DNA from: Larix kaempferi
Lineage: Eukaryota > Streptophyta > Pinopsida > Pinales > Pinaceae
Assembly: GCA_027924585.1 (NCBI GenBank)
Contig: BSBM01001719.1
Span: 10,536,001 to 10,600,000, forward strand
Reading direction: 5' to 3'
DNA length: 64,000 nucleotides
Shown in pieces: positions 33,250 to 44,476 of this stretch. The position numbers and the translations under genes are program-made. The stretch's first letter is position 1, and every line of letters starts with the position of its first letter. The notes beneath the pieces are model-generated. The model saw only the letters and a program-made list of their open reading frames with translations. It searched no databases and was not told where the DNA came from.

Positions 33250-35178
33250 TGAAAAATTTGGAAAGGTATTCTTGAGTGGGGAAAGTAATCAAATGGCCAT
33301 TGGAGGGAGCCAGCCCAAAAACTGCAGACTGCTACCATTCTGCAATACATGAACGCACCTCTGCTGGAACAGTTTGCTGGACTGAAAGACATTATTGCTC
33401 GATTCATAGTAAGCAGATATCATAATGGAAAATTCTATTTTGACGTTCCAGTCGAAATAAATGTTGAGCTCATCCACAAGATTACAGGGTTATCAAAGGG
33501 AGGTCCAGATGTACCTACTCAACACAGACCAGAATTGATCAAGGAGTTTACAAACCACCCAACTGGAAAGAATTCTCGAGGATTATTGGTGACCCAAATA
33601 AAATATGAAAGTTATAAAATAGCTGCGCGAATTGTGTCCACAGCTTTGTCAACCTCTGGTCGAGGGTCCGACTTAAAAATTGAACTACTAGAGGCTATCC
33701 TGAGCATGGAAAACAACGGAAAAGTATACAACTGGGCTAAGTACCTTGCCGAAATTATCAAGAACATATGTATGAAGTTCCAAGATTATGGAGCGACCAT
33801 TCGCTATCCATCTCTAATCATCTGGATAGCAATGATGGCTATATGAACAACAGGAAATAAAGACTTTACTAAACCAGGACCTATGTTAAGGAACAACTTC
33901 CATTGCTTTACGAAAGGAGGAAGCAGACTTGGGCCGTCAACAGTCAACATTTGGCTAGAAGCCTGGTTCGAAGACCTAAAAGTTAGGTCGACCAGATGGA
34001 GAGTAGCTCAGAATGTTTGACGAAGTCTGCCTCCGACCACTCACATTGAACTTGGATTGGACCATACATCAGTTTGGCACTTAGAAGGAGCAACAGGACC
34101 CGCACAAGATCTCGACTATTACCCTTCGGTCGAGGAAATCTTCAATGAGCTTCAAAGGAAATCCAACACAAAATTGATAATCCCTCCTTTGGCACATGAA
34201 ATCGACATTCCCATAGTCGAACCTTTAACGGATCAAGAGAAAGAAGAAGCATATGAAAGCCGCCTATATATGGATAGTTTTACTTTTCAACCTCAGCTCA
34301 AGGCTGGATTCGAACCTTTAGCACTTACACTCATTCCACATCAAGATTCAGCGGATGTAGCTCAACAATCGGATGCAGAGACCCTGTCGGACAATCCTGA
34401 CTATGCATTGACAACCGAGAACATCCACGAGATAGCCGACCAATTATCCATAGGTCGACATTCAAGACCTGTACAAATACAAGGCAAGGGAAAAAGAAAA
34501 ATGACGATTAACGAGCCGACAGTGGAACATGAAACTGAATTATACGATAGCGCAACTCAAATATTGGAAGATGCAGCAAAGAACAAAATACCTGTCGACG
34601 ACCAGTTGAAGAAATTTTTGGAAGCCGAGCACCCTCGACCAAGAAAGAAAGTCAGGCTTATCATCGACGATGTTGTCGACCTGTCAAATAACTCACCTCC
34701 ACCATCGCCGGTCGTTGTCATGCAGGAGACTTTTATTTCCACAGCTATGGTAAGTACCCCAATTGCACTCCAACCTCCATCTCAAGTTTCGAAAATTATA
34801 CAAACTCTTCCTTCCTCGCTTCGAGAAACATTCCAAAATGATAGAGACATTGCCCAACTCATAACCCAACTCCTGGCCATGTTCCCAGATTGGCAAAAAA
34901 TCATAACCAAGAAACCTGCATTCGCAAACACTGCTTCACCGACAGATTCTGCTCCTCTTGCTGTCATCCCAACCCAACTTTTCAATCCATCAGATACCTT
35001 AACACTGCAACCAATTGGCATGCACCATACCCATCTACAGCGCAATCGTGACACAAACAATCCAATTTTTGTTGAACAGATTTATTCGTTTATTCCTTTT
35101 CTAGTCAATCCGTCGATGGAAGCCCATTCACCTCCCCGACATGTCATGAAATCACAGCAACATTTCCCCAACCTTTGA
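33250..35178 (+). pseudogene. Unknown long ORF, copy B, central part
   Basis: This is the better-preserved copy. From 33,349 to 33,846 and from 34,057 to 35,178 the frame is the same as the N-terminal part, broken by TGA near 33,844 and 34,018. Visible text includes DIIARFIVSRYHNGKFYFDV, PVEINVELIHKITGLSKGGP, KYESYKIAARIVSTALSTSG, VNIWLEAWFEDLKVRSTR, EEIFNELQRKSNTKL, a basic PRPRKKVRLIIDD and IIQTLPSSLRETFQND. The TGA at 35,176 stands where copy A has CTTCAA. The intact phase over more than 3.5 kb shows that the ancestral unit encoded one protein of roughly 1,700 residues. Confidence 0.6.
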
Positions 35179-36424
35179 GTTTTAAATGTAGTCAGTCGGC
35201 AACAGTCCCCCAGTTTAAATCCTAAACCTCATCTTCGAGTCAATGAAACACCTGTGTCGTCAATAGGTAAAATGGATAAAGCAGCAGTCGAGTCAGCAAC
35301 AGAAACAACCAACGCAGCAGTCGAGTCAGCAGCAGTCGAGCCAACTGTCGAGATAGTAGAGCAAGCAAAAAAAGTAACAAGTGAAGAAGTAATTTCGACA
35401 AACATAGTAGAAATACCAAGCAGATCAATACAAGCAGAACATTGTACTGAAGAAGCACAAAAACAGACAAAACAAGCATCAGCAATAGTCGAGACTCAAA
35501 AAGAATTAGAAAAGCAATTAGCGACAGCAAAATCTAAAGAAAAATCCAAGAAAAAGGAAAAAAACAAAAGACGACACCAAGAGAAAATTCTTCAGCAACA
35601 GCAACAGCATCTACAACACATATCTCAATTGAGTCGTTTGTCTGTACATCTCGACCAATTTGGCTCGATCTCGACATACCATCCACAACAGGAACCACAG
35701 GAAGAGCTCGACATACTAGCTGATGCAATAAACTGAGAACAGCGACATAGACGACTAGAAGCAGAAGACTGGATTCACAAGGTGGAACAAGAACAAACCT
35801 TATTTTTGACAAAGTGTCATGAATTAGCGCAACAGGTCATAACAATTCCAATCACCTCCAACGTGACAAGCACACTTGATAAAGCATTTCAGTTGTTCGA
35901 ATCTATCGTGTCAACAATGTCTGAATAGCAGACTAAGGACCGAGAAGAACAAGCCACAGTAACAACGTCATTGATGTCACAACAGATTGAAGCATTCAAC
36001 TCAGCACACAGTCAGCTCATACAGTCTAATGACGAAGCAGAGACAGCAAACAATGCTCTCCGCAATTGGTACAGACATTATGGCAACGTGTTTACGAAAA
36101 TGCAGGAGACAAGACATACAATTGACAATCTTCAAAAAGAACAATGAGTGGCTGATGAAACCATGGCACAAATTATTGAGAAACAACTTATAATGGAAAA
36201 TAGAAAACTCGAGAAATTGGAAAAAAGTGAAGCACAGTGGTTGAGCCAGGCTCGTCATAACCTTGACAAAGTAGAGCAACTCCGACCATGTCTTTAAACA
36301 CTACTTTCAGCTATAGATGAGAAAATATAGCTCTTCAGTTTCGACCTAATTCATCTATAGGGAAAAACTACTAAAGAACAAATAGCCCACTTGTCGGCCC
36401 TTACAACACTTACTATCGACATCC
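35179..36424 (+). pseudogene. Unknown long ORF, copy B, C-terminal part, split by an LTR element
   Basis: Continues in phase from 35,254 (MSSIGKMDKAAVESATE), with the Val/Glu-rich stretch, KSKEKSKKKEKNKRRHQEK and QQQQQHLQHISQL. TGA at 35,734 and further stops follow (about 35,926 and 36,148). The coiled coil is cut at ATCCAAAAC by the LTR element at 36,430. The last 37 codons or so lie beyond it at 42,665-42,776 (ending ...TPDNS). Copy A shows the joined original. Confidence 0.55.
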
Positions 36425-36429
36425 AAAAC
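36425..36429 (+). other. Target site duplication, left (AAAAC)
   Basis: AAAAC precedes the 5' LTR; AGAAC (42,660-42,664) follows the 3' LTR. Copy A has AGAAC at this place, so the left copy carries one substitution. Confidence 0.75.
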
Positions 36430-36804
36430 TGTTAGGAACCCATGTCTTTACTTTGTTAGTATGTTGTTGTTGGACGCATATGCTTTGTAAGTCGTCCCGT
36501 AGTATTTGTTGATCAATAGTTTGTGTTATTGTTGTTGGCGCATATGCTTTGTAAGTCGCCCGTAGTATTGTTGATCCATAGTTTGTAACGGCCCATGGTT
36601 TCGACCCATAGTATTGGCGCCTAGAATTAGTATATAAGTGTGTGTTGAGACCTATGAAGGCACGGTGAAGTTATTTGTATTGAGCTTGCTCATAGGAGGT
36701 TGCCCCCTCGAAGTGGCCTGTGATCAATATAAAAGCGATTCTGAGTTCTGTCATTTCTGCTATTTTGCATATTTTTATTAAGTAATTGTTGCAGGTGCAT
36801 CACA
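36430..36804 (+). repeat. 5' LTR of the chromovirus
   Basis: It runs from TGTTAGGAACCC to GTGCATCACA. A TATA box (TATATAAG, 36,631-36,638) marks U3. U3 contains two ~60-bp direct copies built around CGCATATGCTTTGTAAGTCG (starting near 36,475 and 36,538). Confidence 0.95.
36631..36638 (+). promoter_or_regulatory. TATA box in the chromovirus 5' LTR
   Basis: TATATAAG is followed by GTGTGTTGAGACC. The position within the LTR suits the U3/R promoter. The same box is in the 3' LTR. Confidence 0.6.
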
Positions 36805-36806
36805 TC

Positions 36807-36818
36807 TGGTATCAGAGC
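36807..36818 (+). other. Primer binding site (initiator tRNA-Met)
   Basis: TGGTATCAGAGC lies two bases after the LTR end. It is complementary to the 3' end of plant initiator tRNA-Met. Confidence 0.9.
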
Positions 36819-37358
36819 ACTTTCTTGGGCTCCCTGGGTGAAATTTCTGCCAAAATTTTTTTTCGCATCTGTTGCAGGTTCGGATTTGGGAATAATCCCT
36901 ATCCGCTTAACTGTGGGAAGTACTTGGGCATAAGCCCTAAAACTCATTGTGAGGAGTACCACAGGAACCCCGAAGTAGCTGGCCCATTGAGAGGACCTGC
37001 CAGTGAAAAGGGCAACGACCCCTACCTGATTGACTAGTTCCCACCCGTGAGGTAAACCAAGAGCTGTCGTTTGTGGCAAAGCGGTTATCAGTTTTACCTG
37101 AGCCGTGGAGTGAGGGGTACTGCCCCAATACGCAAGCCGTCAAACAGCATTGGTGGCTGAGTGAAACCCATGAACTGTTAGGAAGCCGCACATACCTGGG
37201 GTCCATATCTACTTTCAGCTGAACTATTGTCGATCACTGCTGCGCCGTTTCAGATCCATTTTGCAAGCCGTTCCAGATTCATCCGTTTTCAATCCAGTCG
37301 GCGCTGTTCCAGTTCCCTTTCGAGCCGTAGCCGCTCCAGTCTGAAAAAAAAAAAAAAA

Positions 37359-37400
<42 letters not shown>

Positions 37401-37935
37401 TTAAAAATAAATAAAAATAAATAAATAAATAAATAAAATAAAATAAAATAAAATAAAATAAAAAATAAAAATAAAAATAAAATAAAAATCAGTTTTTTCT
37501 CCATATCTCCCGTGTTTTCACTCTGTTTCCCTTGACATTTTCAGGGAACCCCTGTCAGCCCATTCTGCATATTTCAGTCCTGAGGATCCTATCCCCAATT
37601 CCCCTTCCCAAAGCCCGAAATCCCACATTTCTCTATTTTTAGGGTTTGCCATAACTTCCTCAGATTTCACCCAATCACCTTCAAATTTTACCACAGAGTT
37701 CCTTTCTGAATTCTGCTTCTTTGTTCCCCTTTGCCAAATTTTCTCATTCTTTCACCCCACTTCTGAAATCCTCATTTTTACTTCCCTGTCTATCCAACAG
37801 TGTCCAAAACCTAGTCAAACCCCAATTACCCTTCTGATTTTTTCCCAAGTCCAGATTTTCCTTTACTGAAGTAGTTTCTGTTTTTGTTTTCCTACCCAGT
37901 CAACCGAATAAAAAATAAATAAATAAAACCTGGTT
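36819..37935 (+). other. Leader of the chromovirus with an AT microsatellite
   Basis: Untranslated leader. At 37,344-37,490 an A-run passes into (TAA)n and then AAATA/AAAAT repeats. Long poly-Leu/Phe or poly-Asn frames there are repeat artefacts. Confidence 0.8.
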
Positions 37936-40900
37936 ATGGTTGTCACCCGTGCAGGAGCAAAAACCATGGAGGACGCACTTGCAACCATCCAAGCCAAACT
38001 CCAGGATCTGGATGAAAAATTTCTCGGTCTCCATCTTGAACATTCAGCTATGAACAACAAACGACAGTCCGAGTCTTCAACAGACAATGGGTTCTCTTCT
38101 TCCAGCAATTTCCGTGGTCCGAAGCTTGATTTTCCTCGCTTCAATGGTACCGATCCAACTGGATGGATCTATCGTGCAGAACAGTATTTCAGTCTGCATA
38201 ATACTTTTGATGTCAACAAAGTTCCGTTGGCCTCCTTTCATTTGGAACAAGAAGCTCTTCAATGGTACCGTTGGTACATCAAGGCTCATCCAGAGCCCAA
38301 ATGGCCAGACTTTTGCCAGCTCCTTTTGCAACGATTTGGTCCTAGTGCTTTTGATGACTTCACAGGAGCCCTCACTAACCTTCGCCAAACTAGCACTGTG
38401 AGAGAGTATCAAACCGAATTTGAGAATCTATCCAACCACACCGAAGGATTGTCTGATGACTTTTACCGGAGTTGTTTTATCAGTGGTCTAAAGGATGCCA
38501 TCCGCTCTGAGGTCAAAATGTTCTATCCCAATACAATGATGGAATCACTAGGGTTGGCTAAGTTGGCAGAAGACAAGATTGCAGCCCAACAACGCTCCAA
38601 GCCCACTTTTGTTCCCTTCCGAAATATGGGTTCTCAGCGACCACCTATAATGCAGGCTCCTCGACCGACTCCTATCAAGCGTTTGTCTGAAACAGAGATG
38701 CAAGCACGCAGAGAAAAGGGGCTTTGCTATAATTGTGATGAGAAATTCACTCGGGGACATCAATGTGTTCAGCAAAAGCTCTATCTCTTGGATGTGGAGT
38801 CTCCGCCTGCCTCTGAAATTGGTGACGAAGATCCAGAAACATTGGATGCTCCGGTCGACATTCAGGAACCGCCTATTGACCCTCCGTCTCAGGATGACCA
38901 GCCAGAGATATCTGTCCATGCTTTAGCTGGAATCACCACCCCCCAAACAATGCGGGTCAGGGGTTACTTCAAGAAGCTTCCTCTTACAATACTCATTGAT
39001 TCTGGTAGCACTCATAATTTCATTGACCCTCGGATCGCCAAACAAGCTGATTGTTTTATCCATCCTTGCTCCAACTTTGAAGTCATGGTTGCCAATGGGG
39101 GCACCTTACCTTGCAAAGAGAAGTGTCGAAATGTGCGTATCTCTATGGGAGATTATACCTTGCGCTCTGACATGTTTGCCTTGCCCTTAGGCGGATGTGA
39201 TGTGGTTTTGGGTGCTCAATGGCTACGCACACTTGGCCCTATCTTATGGGATTTTGCTGAACTTTGGATGCAGTTTTCCCTCAATGGACAAAAACACACA
39301 TTGACAGGATTACAACCAGGGTCTCTCAGCATCATCAGTTCACATCGCATGGAAAAACTCCTCAATAAGAATTCACATGGTGTCATCGCTCAGATCCATT
39401 CCATCCATATGCAACCATCAGCGGTCTCCACTACTCCTTTGGATCTACAACAAATTCTGGATCGATATACAGGTGTCTTTGCTGAACTCGTGGGATTGCC
39501 ACCTTCCAGGCTGGAAGACCATCGTATTCAGCTCCTTCCTGGCAGCGTTCCTCCCAACATCATGCCCTATCGCTACCCATTTCACCAAAAAACGGAGATT
39601 GAAATGCTCGTTCGGGACTTATTGAAGCAAGGTATTATTCGCCCAAGCACTAGTTCCTTTTCTTCTCCAGTTATTCTTGTCCGCAAAAAAGATGGGTCAT
39701 GGCGCCTCTGCATTGACTTCCGAGCACTTAATCACCTCACCATCAAGGATAAGTTTCCAATTCCTGTTGTTGATGAGCTTCTTGATGAGCTTCATGGGGC
39801 TCACTTTTTCTCCAAGTTGGATCTTCGTTCTGGGTATCATCAAATTCGGGTTCATGAGGATGATATCCCTAAAACAGCTTTCCGCACACATGATGGCCAT
39901 TATGAGTTTTTGGTCATGCCCTTTGGCCTCACTAATGCTCCTTCCACATTCCAGGCCTTAATGAATAAAATATTTCGACCCTAGTTGCGGAAATTCATTC
40001 TGGTATTCTTTGATGATATCCTCATCTACAGTAAAACATGGGATGAACATCTCCAGCATCTGGATCTTGTCATGCAACTTTTCTCTGACCATCATCTCCA
40101 TGCCAAGCAGTCTAAATGTGTTTTTGGACAGAAGGAAGTTGAGTATCTCGGGCACATTATCTCAGCACAAGGGGTTCGCGTGGATCCTGCCAAAATCGAT
40201 GCCATGACCAATTGGCCGCATCCTCAGACACTCAAGAGCCTTCGTGGTTTTTTGGGGTTGACTGGCTACTACCGCAAGTTTGTCAAGGATTATGGGAAGA
40301 TTGCAGCTCCATTAACTGCTCTATTGAAAAAGGATGCCTTCACATGGACACCTGCTGCTCAGTGTGCATTTGACAAACTAAAACAAGCTATGTGTACTAC
40401 AACGGTGCTAGCTATGCCCGATTTTTCCAAGCCCTTCACTATTGAGAGTGATGCTTGCGGCAATGGACTTGGTGCTGTTCTCCTTCAAGATGAACACCCC
40501 ATTGCGTTCACCAGCAAAGCCCTTTCAGGTAAGAATTTAGCTACCTCTACCTATGAGAAGGAAATGATGGCTATTTTGCATGCAGTACAGAAGTGGCGCC
40601 CATACCTATTAAGGAATCATTTCTGCATCAAGACCGATCACCAGAGTCTGAAATATTTCTTGGACCAGCGTGTCTTCTCCCCGGCACAACAGAAATGGGT
40701 TAGCAAACTCATGGGTTATGACTATGAGATCACTTACAAGAAGGGTAAAGACAATATTGTGGCAGATGCTCTTTCTCGCACATTTGATGCCCAAGGTTCT
40801 CTTTCAGCTATTTCTATGCCTGTTCCAAATTGGTTGCAATCTGTTCAACAGGGTTATGTCAATGACTCCTCCTTATCTCAAATCATCCAACGCTTGACCA

Positions 40901-42255
40901 ACAACCCTTCTGCTGTACCACATTACTCTTGGGATGGTGCTTCTCTGCGATACAAGGGTCGTCTGGTGCTTCTCCAGAGCACAGATCTTCAACAGGCTAT
41001 CTTCTATGAACTCCATGTTTCTCCATCGGCAGGACACTCTGGGTTCCTCAAAACGTATGAACGAGCACAGCGTAACTTATTTTGGCAGGGCATGAAAAGG
41101 ACAATTCAACAGATGGTGGCCGAATGTGATACCTGCTAGCGCAATAAGGGTGAAACAACACCCCTTCCAGGATTGCTTGAACCCTTGCCCATACCTACAT
41201 GGATTTGGACAGATATTTATATGGATTTCATTGAAGGGCTCCCTAAATCTGGCGGGAAGACAGTGATTCTCGTTGTGGTTGATCGCCTCTCCAAATATAG
41301 TCATTTTTGTGCTCTCAGCCATCCCTATACAGCCTCCTCCGTCGCTCAAATTTTTCTGGACCAGATATTTCGTCTTCACGGCATCCCTTCTTCCATTGTC
41401 TCGAATCGTGATGCGACTTTCACCAGTCATTTTTGGACAGAACTATTTCGCCACACTAGCACCAAACTGAAGATGAGTTCGGGGTATCACCCACAAACAG
41501 ATGGTCAGACTGAAATTGTCAATAAATGCTTGGAAACTTATCTTCCTTGCTTCGCCTCGGAACAACAACATCAGTGGGAAAAATGGCTCCCTCTCGCTGA
41601 ATGGTGGTACAATACCTCTTACCACACTGCCTCTAAAATGACCCCATATGAAGCAGTCTATGGTCAGGCACCTCCAGCTCTTCTTCCATACACCCCCACC
41701 AGTTCACCAGTTCAGGAAGTTGACACGGTCCTTCGAAACCGCGATCAGATTCTTCGCATTTTGCGGGACAATCTTCACATGGCAAGAAATCGCATGAAGC
41801 AACAAGCTGATCAACACCGTTCTGAACGCACTTTTCAAGTCGGCGATATGGTTTTTCTTCGTCTCCAGTCATACAAACAATCATCCTTGAAACTCAAAGG
41901 GCGTCATAAGCTCGCTCCAAAGTTCTATGGGCCATATCGGATTCTTCAGAAGATTGGGTCCGTTGCTTATAAATTGGAACTTCCTCCTTCTTCCCGCATT
42001 CATCCATTCTTTCATGTCTCTTGTCTGAAGAAAGTTCTTGGCACCAACATCAGCGGACAAACGATTTTACCTGAACTGGATAATGAAGGATCCATCCTTT
42101 TGGAGCCTGAGGCCATCCTCAATCGGCGCACGCGTCATCTTCGCTCTCGCTCTATCACAGAGGTCTTAATTCAGTGGCACGACATGCAACCAGAGGATGC
42201 TACATGGGAACCACTCCTTCAGATTCAACAACAATTTCCACATCTAAAGCTTTGA
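37936..42255 (+). pseudogene. Chromovirus gag-pol polyprotein, two in-frame stops
   Basis: A single 1,440-codon frame from ATG at 37,936. Gag: residues 1 to about 250, with [20 protein letters not shown] and a zinc knuckle [14 protein letters not shown] (about 38,725). Protease: [13 protein letters not shown] (about 38,989). [40 protein letters not shown] and VFFDDILIYS (about 40,003). RNase H: FTIESDACGNGLGAVL, NIVADALSRTF. Integrase: GHSGFLKTYERAQRNLFW ending CDTC, then DIYMDFIEGLPKS, SNRDATFTSHFW and YHPQTDGQTEIVNKCLE. C-terminal chromodomain: TEVLIQWHDMQPEDATWEPL. Stops are TAG at 39,982 (NKIFRP*LRKF, a Tyr elsewhere) and TAG at 41,137 (CDTC*RNKG, Gln elsewhere). The family pattern SDRD at the second catalytic Asp of integrase reads SNRD here. 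So this copy cannot move by its own protein. Confidence 0.93.
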
Positions 42256-42271
42256 GGACAAAGCTTTTTTT

Positions 42272-42284
42272 AAGGGGGAGGGGA
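42272..42284 (+). other. Polypurine tract
   Basis: AAGGGGGAGGGGA lies immediately before the 3' LTR. It is the primer for plus-strand DNA synthesis. Confidence 0.85.
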
Positions 42285-42659
42285 TGTTAGGAACCCATGT
42301 CTTTACTTTGTTAGTATGTTGTTGTTGGACGCATATGCTTTGTAAGTCGTCCCGTAGTATTTGTTGATCAATAGTTTGTGTTATTGTTATTGGCGCATAT
42401 GCTTTGTAAGTCGCCCGTAGTATTGTTGATCCATAGTTTGTAACGGCCCATGGTTTTGACCCATAGTATTGGCGCCTAGAATTAGTATATAAGTGTGTGT
42501 TGAGACCTATGAAGGCACGGTGAAATTATTTGTATTGAGCTTGCTCATAGGAGGTTTCCCCCTCGAAGTGGCATGTGATCAATATAAAAGCGATTCTGAG
42601 TTCTGTCATTTCTGCTATTTCGCATATTTTTATTAAGTAATTGTTGCAGGTGCATCACA
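42285..42659 (+). repeat. 3' LTR of the chromovirus
   Basis: Same ends and length (375 bp) as the 5' LTR. Differences seen by eye are at six positions, for example GTTGTTGG versus GTTATTGG and GGTTGCCCC versus GGTTTCCCC. Confidence 0.95.
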
Positions 42660-42664
42660 AGAAC
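42660..42664 (+). other. Target site duplication, right (AGAAC)
   Basis: Matches the unoccupied site in copy A. The left copy reads AAAAC. Confidence 0.75.
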
Positions 42665-43229
42665 AAACTGCATCATTGGGAGAGCTTCCAGCACCAAATG
42701 TCAGTTTCAACTGAAGCAATTTTCGAGGTCTGTCTGCAACAACCAACAACGCCCAGTTCCACTCCAGACAACTCATAACAGCTGCATTTATCACTTAAAG
42801 CACAAATATAAACAATTTTGTTTAGTAATTTTGAATTTTGTATAATTGAATATTTCGATCAGATGGACGAACAATACAGTTGTATAATTGAATGTAAACA
42901 TCTAAGATCTGTTCATGTATATTCTTACCCTTGATGTACAGCTTAACATCTTATATCATAAAAATTTTGCAGCATTGTTGGGTTTAGATTCTCTTATCCT
43001 ACAAATTTCCCAGTATAAATTTATTGTTTTTATTAGTTAAAATATTTTTTATCTGGAATTTTTTGTATTATAGTCTTCCTATCTTATCATGTTTTCATCA
43101 GAATCAGTTGGCCACCGACAATAGTCTGCCGACCAAAGCAATTTTTTTTTAGCAATGTTGATACCAAGGTTGAAAAATCTCCTAGACTTAGAACTGTGTT
43201 GCAAAATTTTACATAGCGAATCGCAATAA
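42665..43229 (+). pseudogene. End of the unknown ORF (copy B) and its 3' flank
   Basis: Resumes the interrupted sequence at AAACTGCATCATTGGGAGAG. The coding tail ends with CCAGACAACTCATAA at 42,776. The rest parallels 30,574-31,024 and stops matching after CGAATCGCAATAA. Confidence 0.7.
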
Positions 43230-43318
43230 GACTCATCCATAATTATCGTATTTCTGTATTTAAAAATAATTTTAATACTGTAATGATCAAATTGCATTTT
43301 AATACCGTAATTAGAACT

Positions 43319-43460
43319 CGTCGACCTCTCCGACCTCCGCGGACCTCCGACCTAGTCGACCTTGTTCGGCTTCTCCGTTGTCGTCCGACCTAAGAGGTCG
43401 AACCTGTCGGAGGTCGAAAACAGGTTGAACCTGTCCAACAGGTCGAAAGAGGTCGAAAAA
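43319..43460. repeat. GACC/GGTC-rich imperfect inverted repeat
   Basis: The left half is built from CGACCTC and GTCGACC words (43,319-43,395) and the right half from GAGGTCG and CAGGTCGAA words (43,396-43,460). The halves can fold back. It is GC-rich against an AT-rich surround and lies just outside unit B. Confidence 0.6.
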
Positions 43461-43728
43461 TATCACAAAAGGTCATTTAATATTTATACAATTCCTTTTT
43501 TAATTGAATATGTAATTACCAAAGAAAAATACATATGTTTTTAATAGTTACACCTACTTAAATTACAATTTCCTTATCATTAAATATATAATGTCAAGTT
43601 TTGTTTATTGATTCGTTGTCAAATATTCTCTAACATTGTTACAAAATTCACTCTTTTACTAACGGCATTCACGTTTGCGCCTCTTGGGACAAATGCTAGT
43701 TTTTGCATCGAGTGTAAACGAGGTGCTT
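43461..43728. other. AT-rich spacer, no gene
   Basis: No coding or repeat signal beyond low complexity. Confidence 0.4.
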
Positions 43729-43984
43729 ACAACCCAGTATGGGGGAGATCCTGTAACGGATGTCACATGTCACATGTAACGTTTTCAAAAGTAATAATAT
43801 GGGGGAGATCCTGTAACGGATGTCACATGTCACATGTAACGTTTGTCACGTTACATTACAACCCAGTATGGGGGAGATGTTGTAACGTTTGTCACATTTG
43901 TCACGTTTGTCACGTTACGTTACAACCCAGTATGGGGGAGATGTTGTAACGTTTGTCACATTTGTCACGTTTGTCACGTTATGT
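43729..43984 (+). repeat. Four ~60-70-bp tandem units
   Basis: Two pairs of units. The first pair shares TATGGGGGAGATCCTGTAAC and ATGTCACATGTCACATGTAA. The second pair shares TATGGGGGAGATGTTGTAAC and GTCACATTTGTCACGTTTG. Reading through gives Cys/His-rich peptides that mimic zinc fingers but are repeat artefacts. Confidence 0.85.
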
Positions 43985-44090
43985 TTCCATGTCAGCTCAT
44001 AACTTATAAAATATCAAAAGTAATTAAAAATTTCATGTTTGCTCATAACTTATCAAAAATAAAAAATAAAAAATAATTAAAAAATTAAAA

Positions 44091-44190
44091 GAGAGGGATC
44101 CAATTTCTTGAGGAGTAATTTTTTTCTTAATGTGTAAAAAATTTAAGATAAAACAAAAAAAATTACACCTCAAGAAATTGGATCCCTCTC
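44091..44190. repeat. 100-bp near-perfect foldback
   Basis: The 35-bp arms at 44,091-44,125 and 44,156-44,190 (outer end GAGAGGGATCCAATTTCTTG) pair with one mismatch around a ~30-nt AT-rich loop. The loop itself contains CTTAA/TTAAG. No target duplication was evident. It could be a tiny foldback MITE or a hairpin RNA source. Confidence 0.9.
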
Positions 44191-44300
44191 GATGCTTGAT
44201 AGATCTGGGTTTGAGATGGATCTACGCTGGTATAATACAATTCAACTTTAATAATTCAAAGTAATTATTTGTAGCTACCCAATCCAACTTTAAATATATT

Positions 44301-44406
44301 GATTTGACATGTGATGTCATGGACATTGGTTTATGGTTCCCGCCCATTGTTATATTGTAATGGCGGTAAACCAAAATACAATGTCCATGATCAATGACAT
44401 CAAATA
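44301..44406. repeat. Imperfect ~50-bp inverted repeat
   Basis: The left arm includes ATGTCATGGACATTG and the right arm CAATGTCCATGATCAATGAC. The centre holds CCGCCCATTG opposite TAATGGCGG. It looks like a MITE-type foldback. Confidence 0.7.
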
Positions 44407-44476
44407 AAAAGAGAGTGCTCCAAAAATAAAAATTCCCATCAAATAAAGAGAGATTGCTCCAAAAATAAAAATTCCC
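44399..44476 (+). repeat. 39-bp direct duplication
   Basis: Two copies of ATCAAATAAA followed by GCTCCAAAAATAAAAATTCC, at about 44,399 and 44,438. Confidence 0.8.

Larger units (their letters stand above)
36430..42659 (+). mobile_element. Nearly complete chromodomain Ty3/gypsy (chromovirus) element
   Basis: A 6,230-bp element has two 375-bp LTRs (about six differences seen by eye, ~98.4% identity), a tRNA-Met primer site, a single gag-pol frame with two stops, a polypurine tract and a 5-bp target duplication. It lies inside copy B of the duplicated unit and copy A lacks it, so it inserted after the duplication or into one copy only. Clade within chromoviruses is not assigned. Confidence 0.95.
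31025..43229 (+). repeat. Copy B of the ~6.0-kb unit, interrupted by an LTR element
   Basis: It matches copy A from its array-like start to CGAATCGCAATAA. After removing the LTR element with one target duplication (6,235 bp), it is about 5.97 kb, close to copy A's 6.04 kb. Copy A supplies the uninterrupted sequence at the insertion point (ATCCAGAACACACTGCATC, about 30,450). Confidence 0.92.

Noticed and set aside
37227-37504. Poly-Asn and poly-Leu/Phe ORFs on both strands
   Set aside because: They are translations of the AT microsatellite in the chromovirus leader.
43608-44076. Cys/His-rich ORFs resembling zinc fingers
   Set aside because: The pattern arises from tandem TGTAACGGATGTCACATGTC-type units; repeat artefact.
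21757-44200. Helitron termini (5' TC, 3' hairpin plus CTRR)
   Set aside because: I searched around the helicase, both unit ends and the GACC fold but found no convincing pair, so no full Helitron is drawn.
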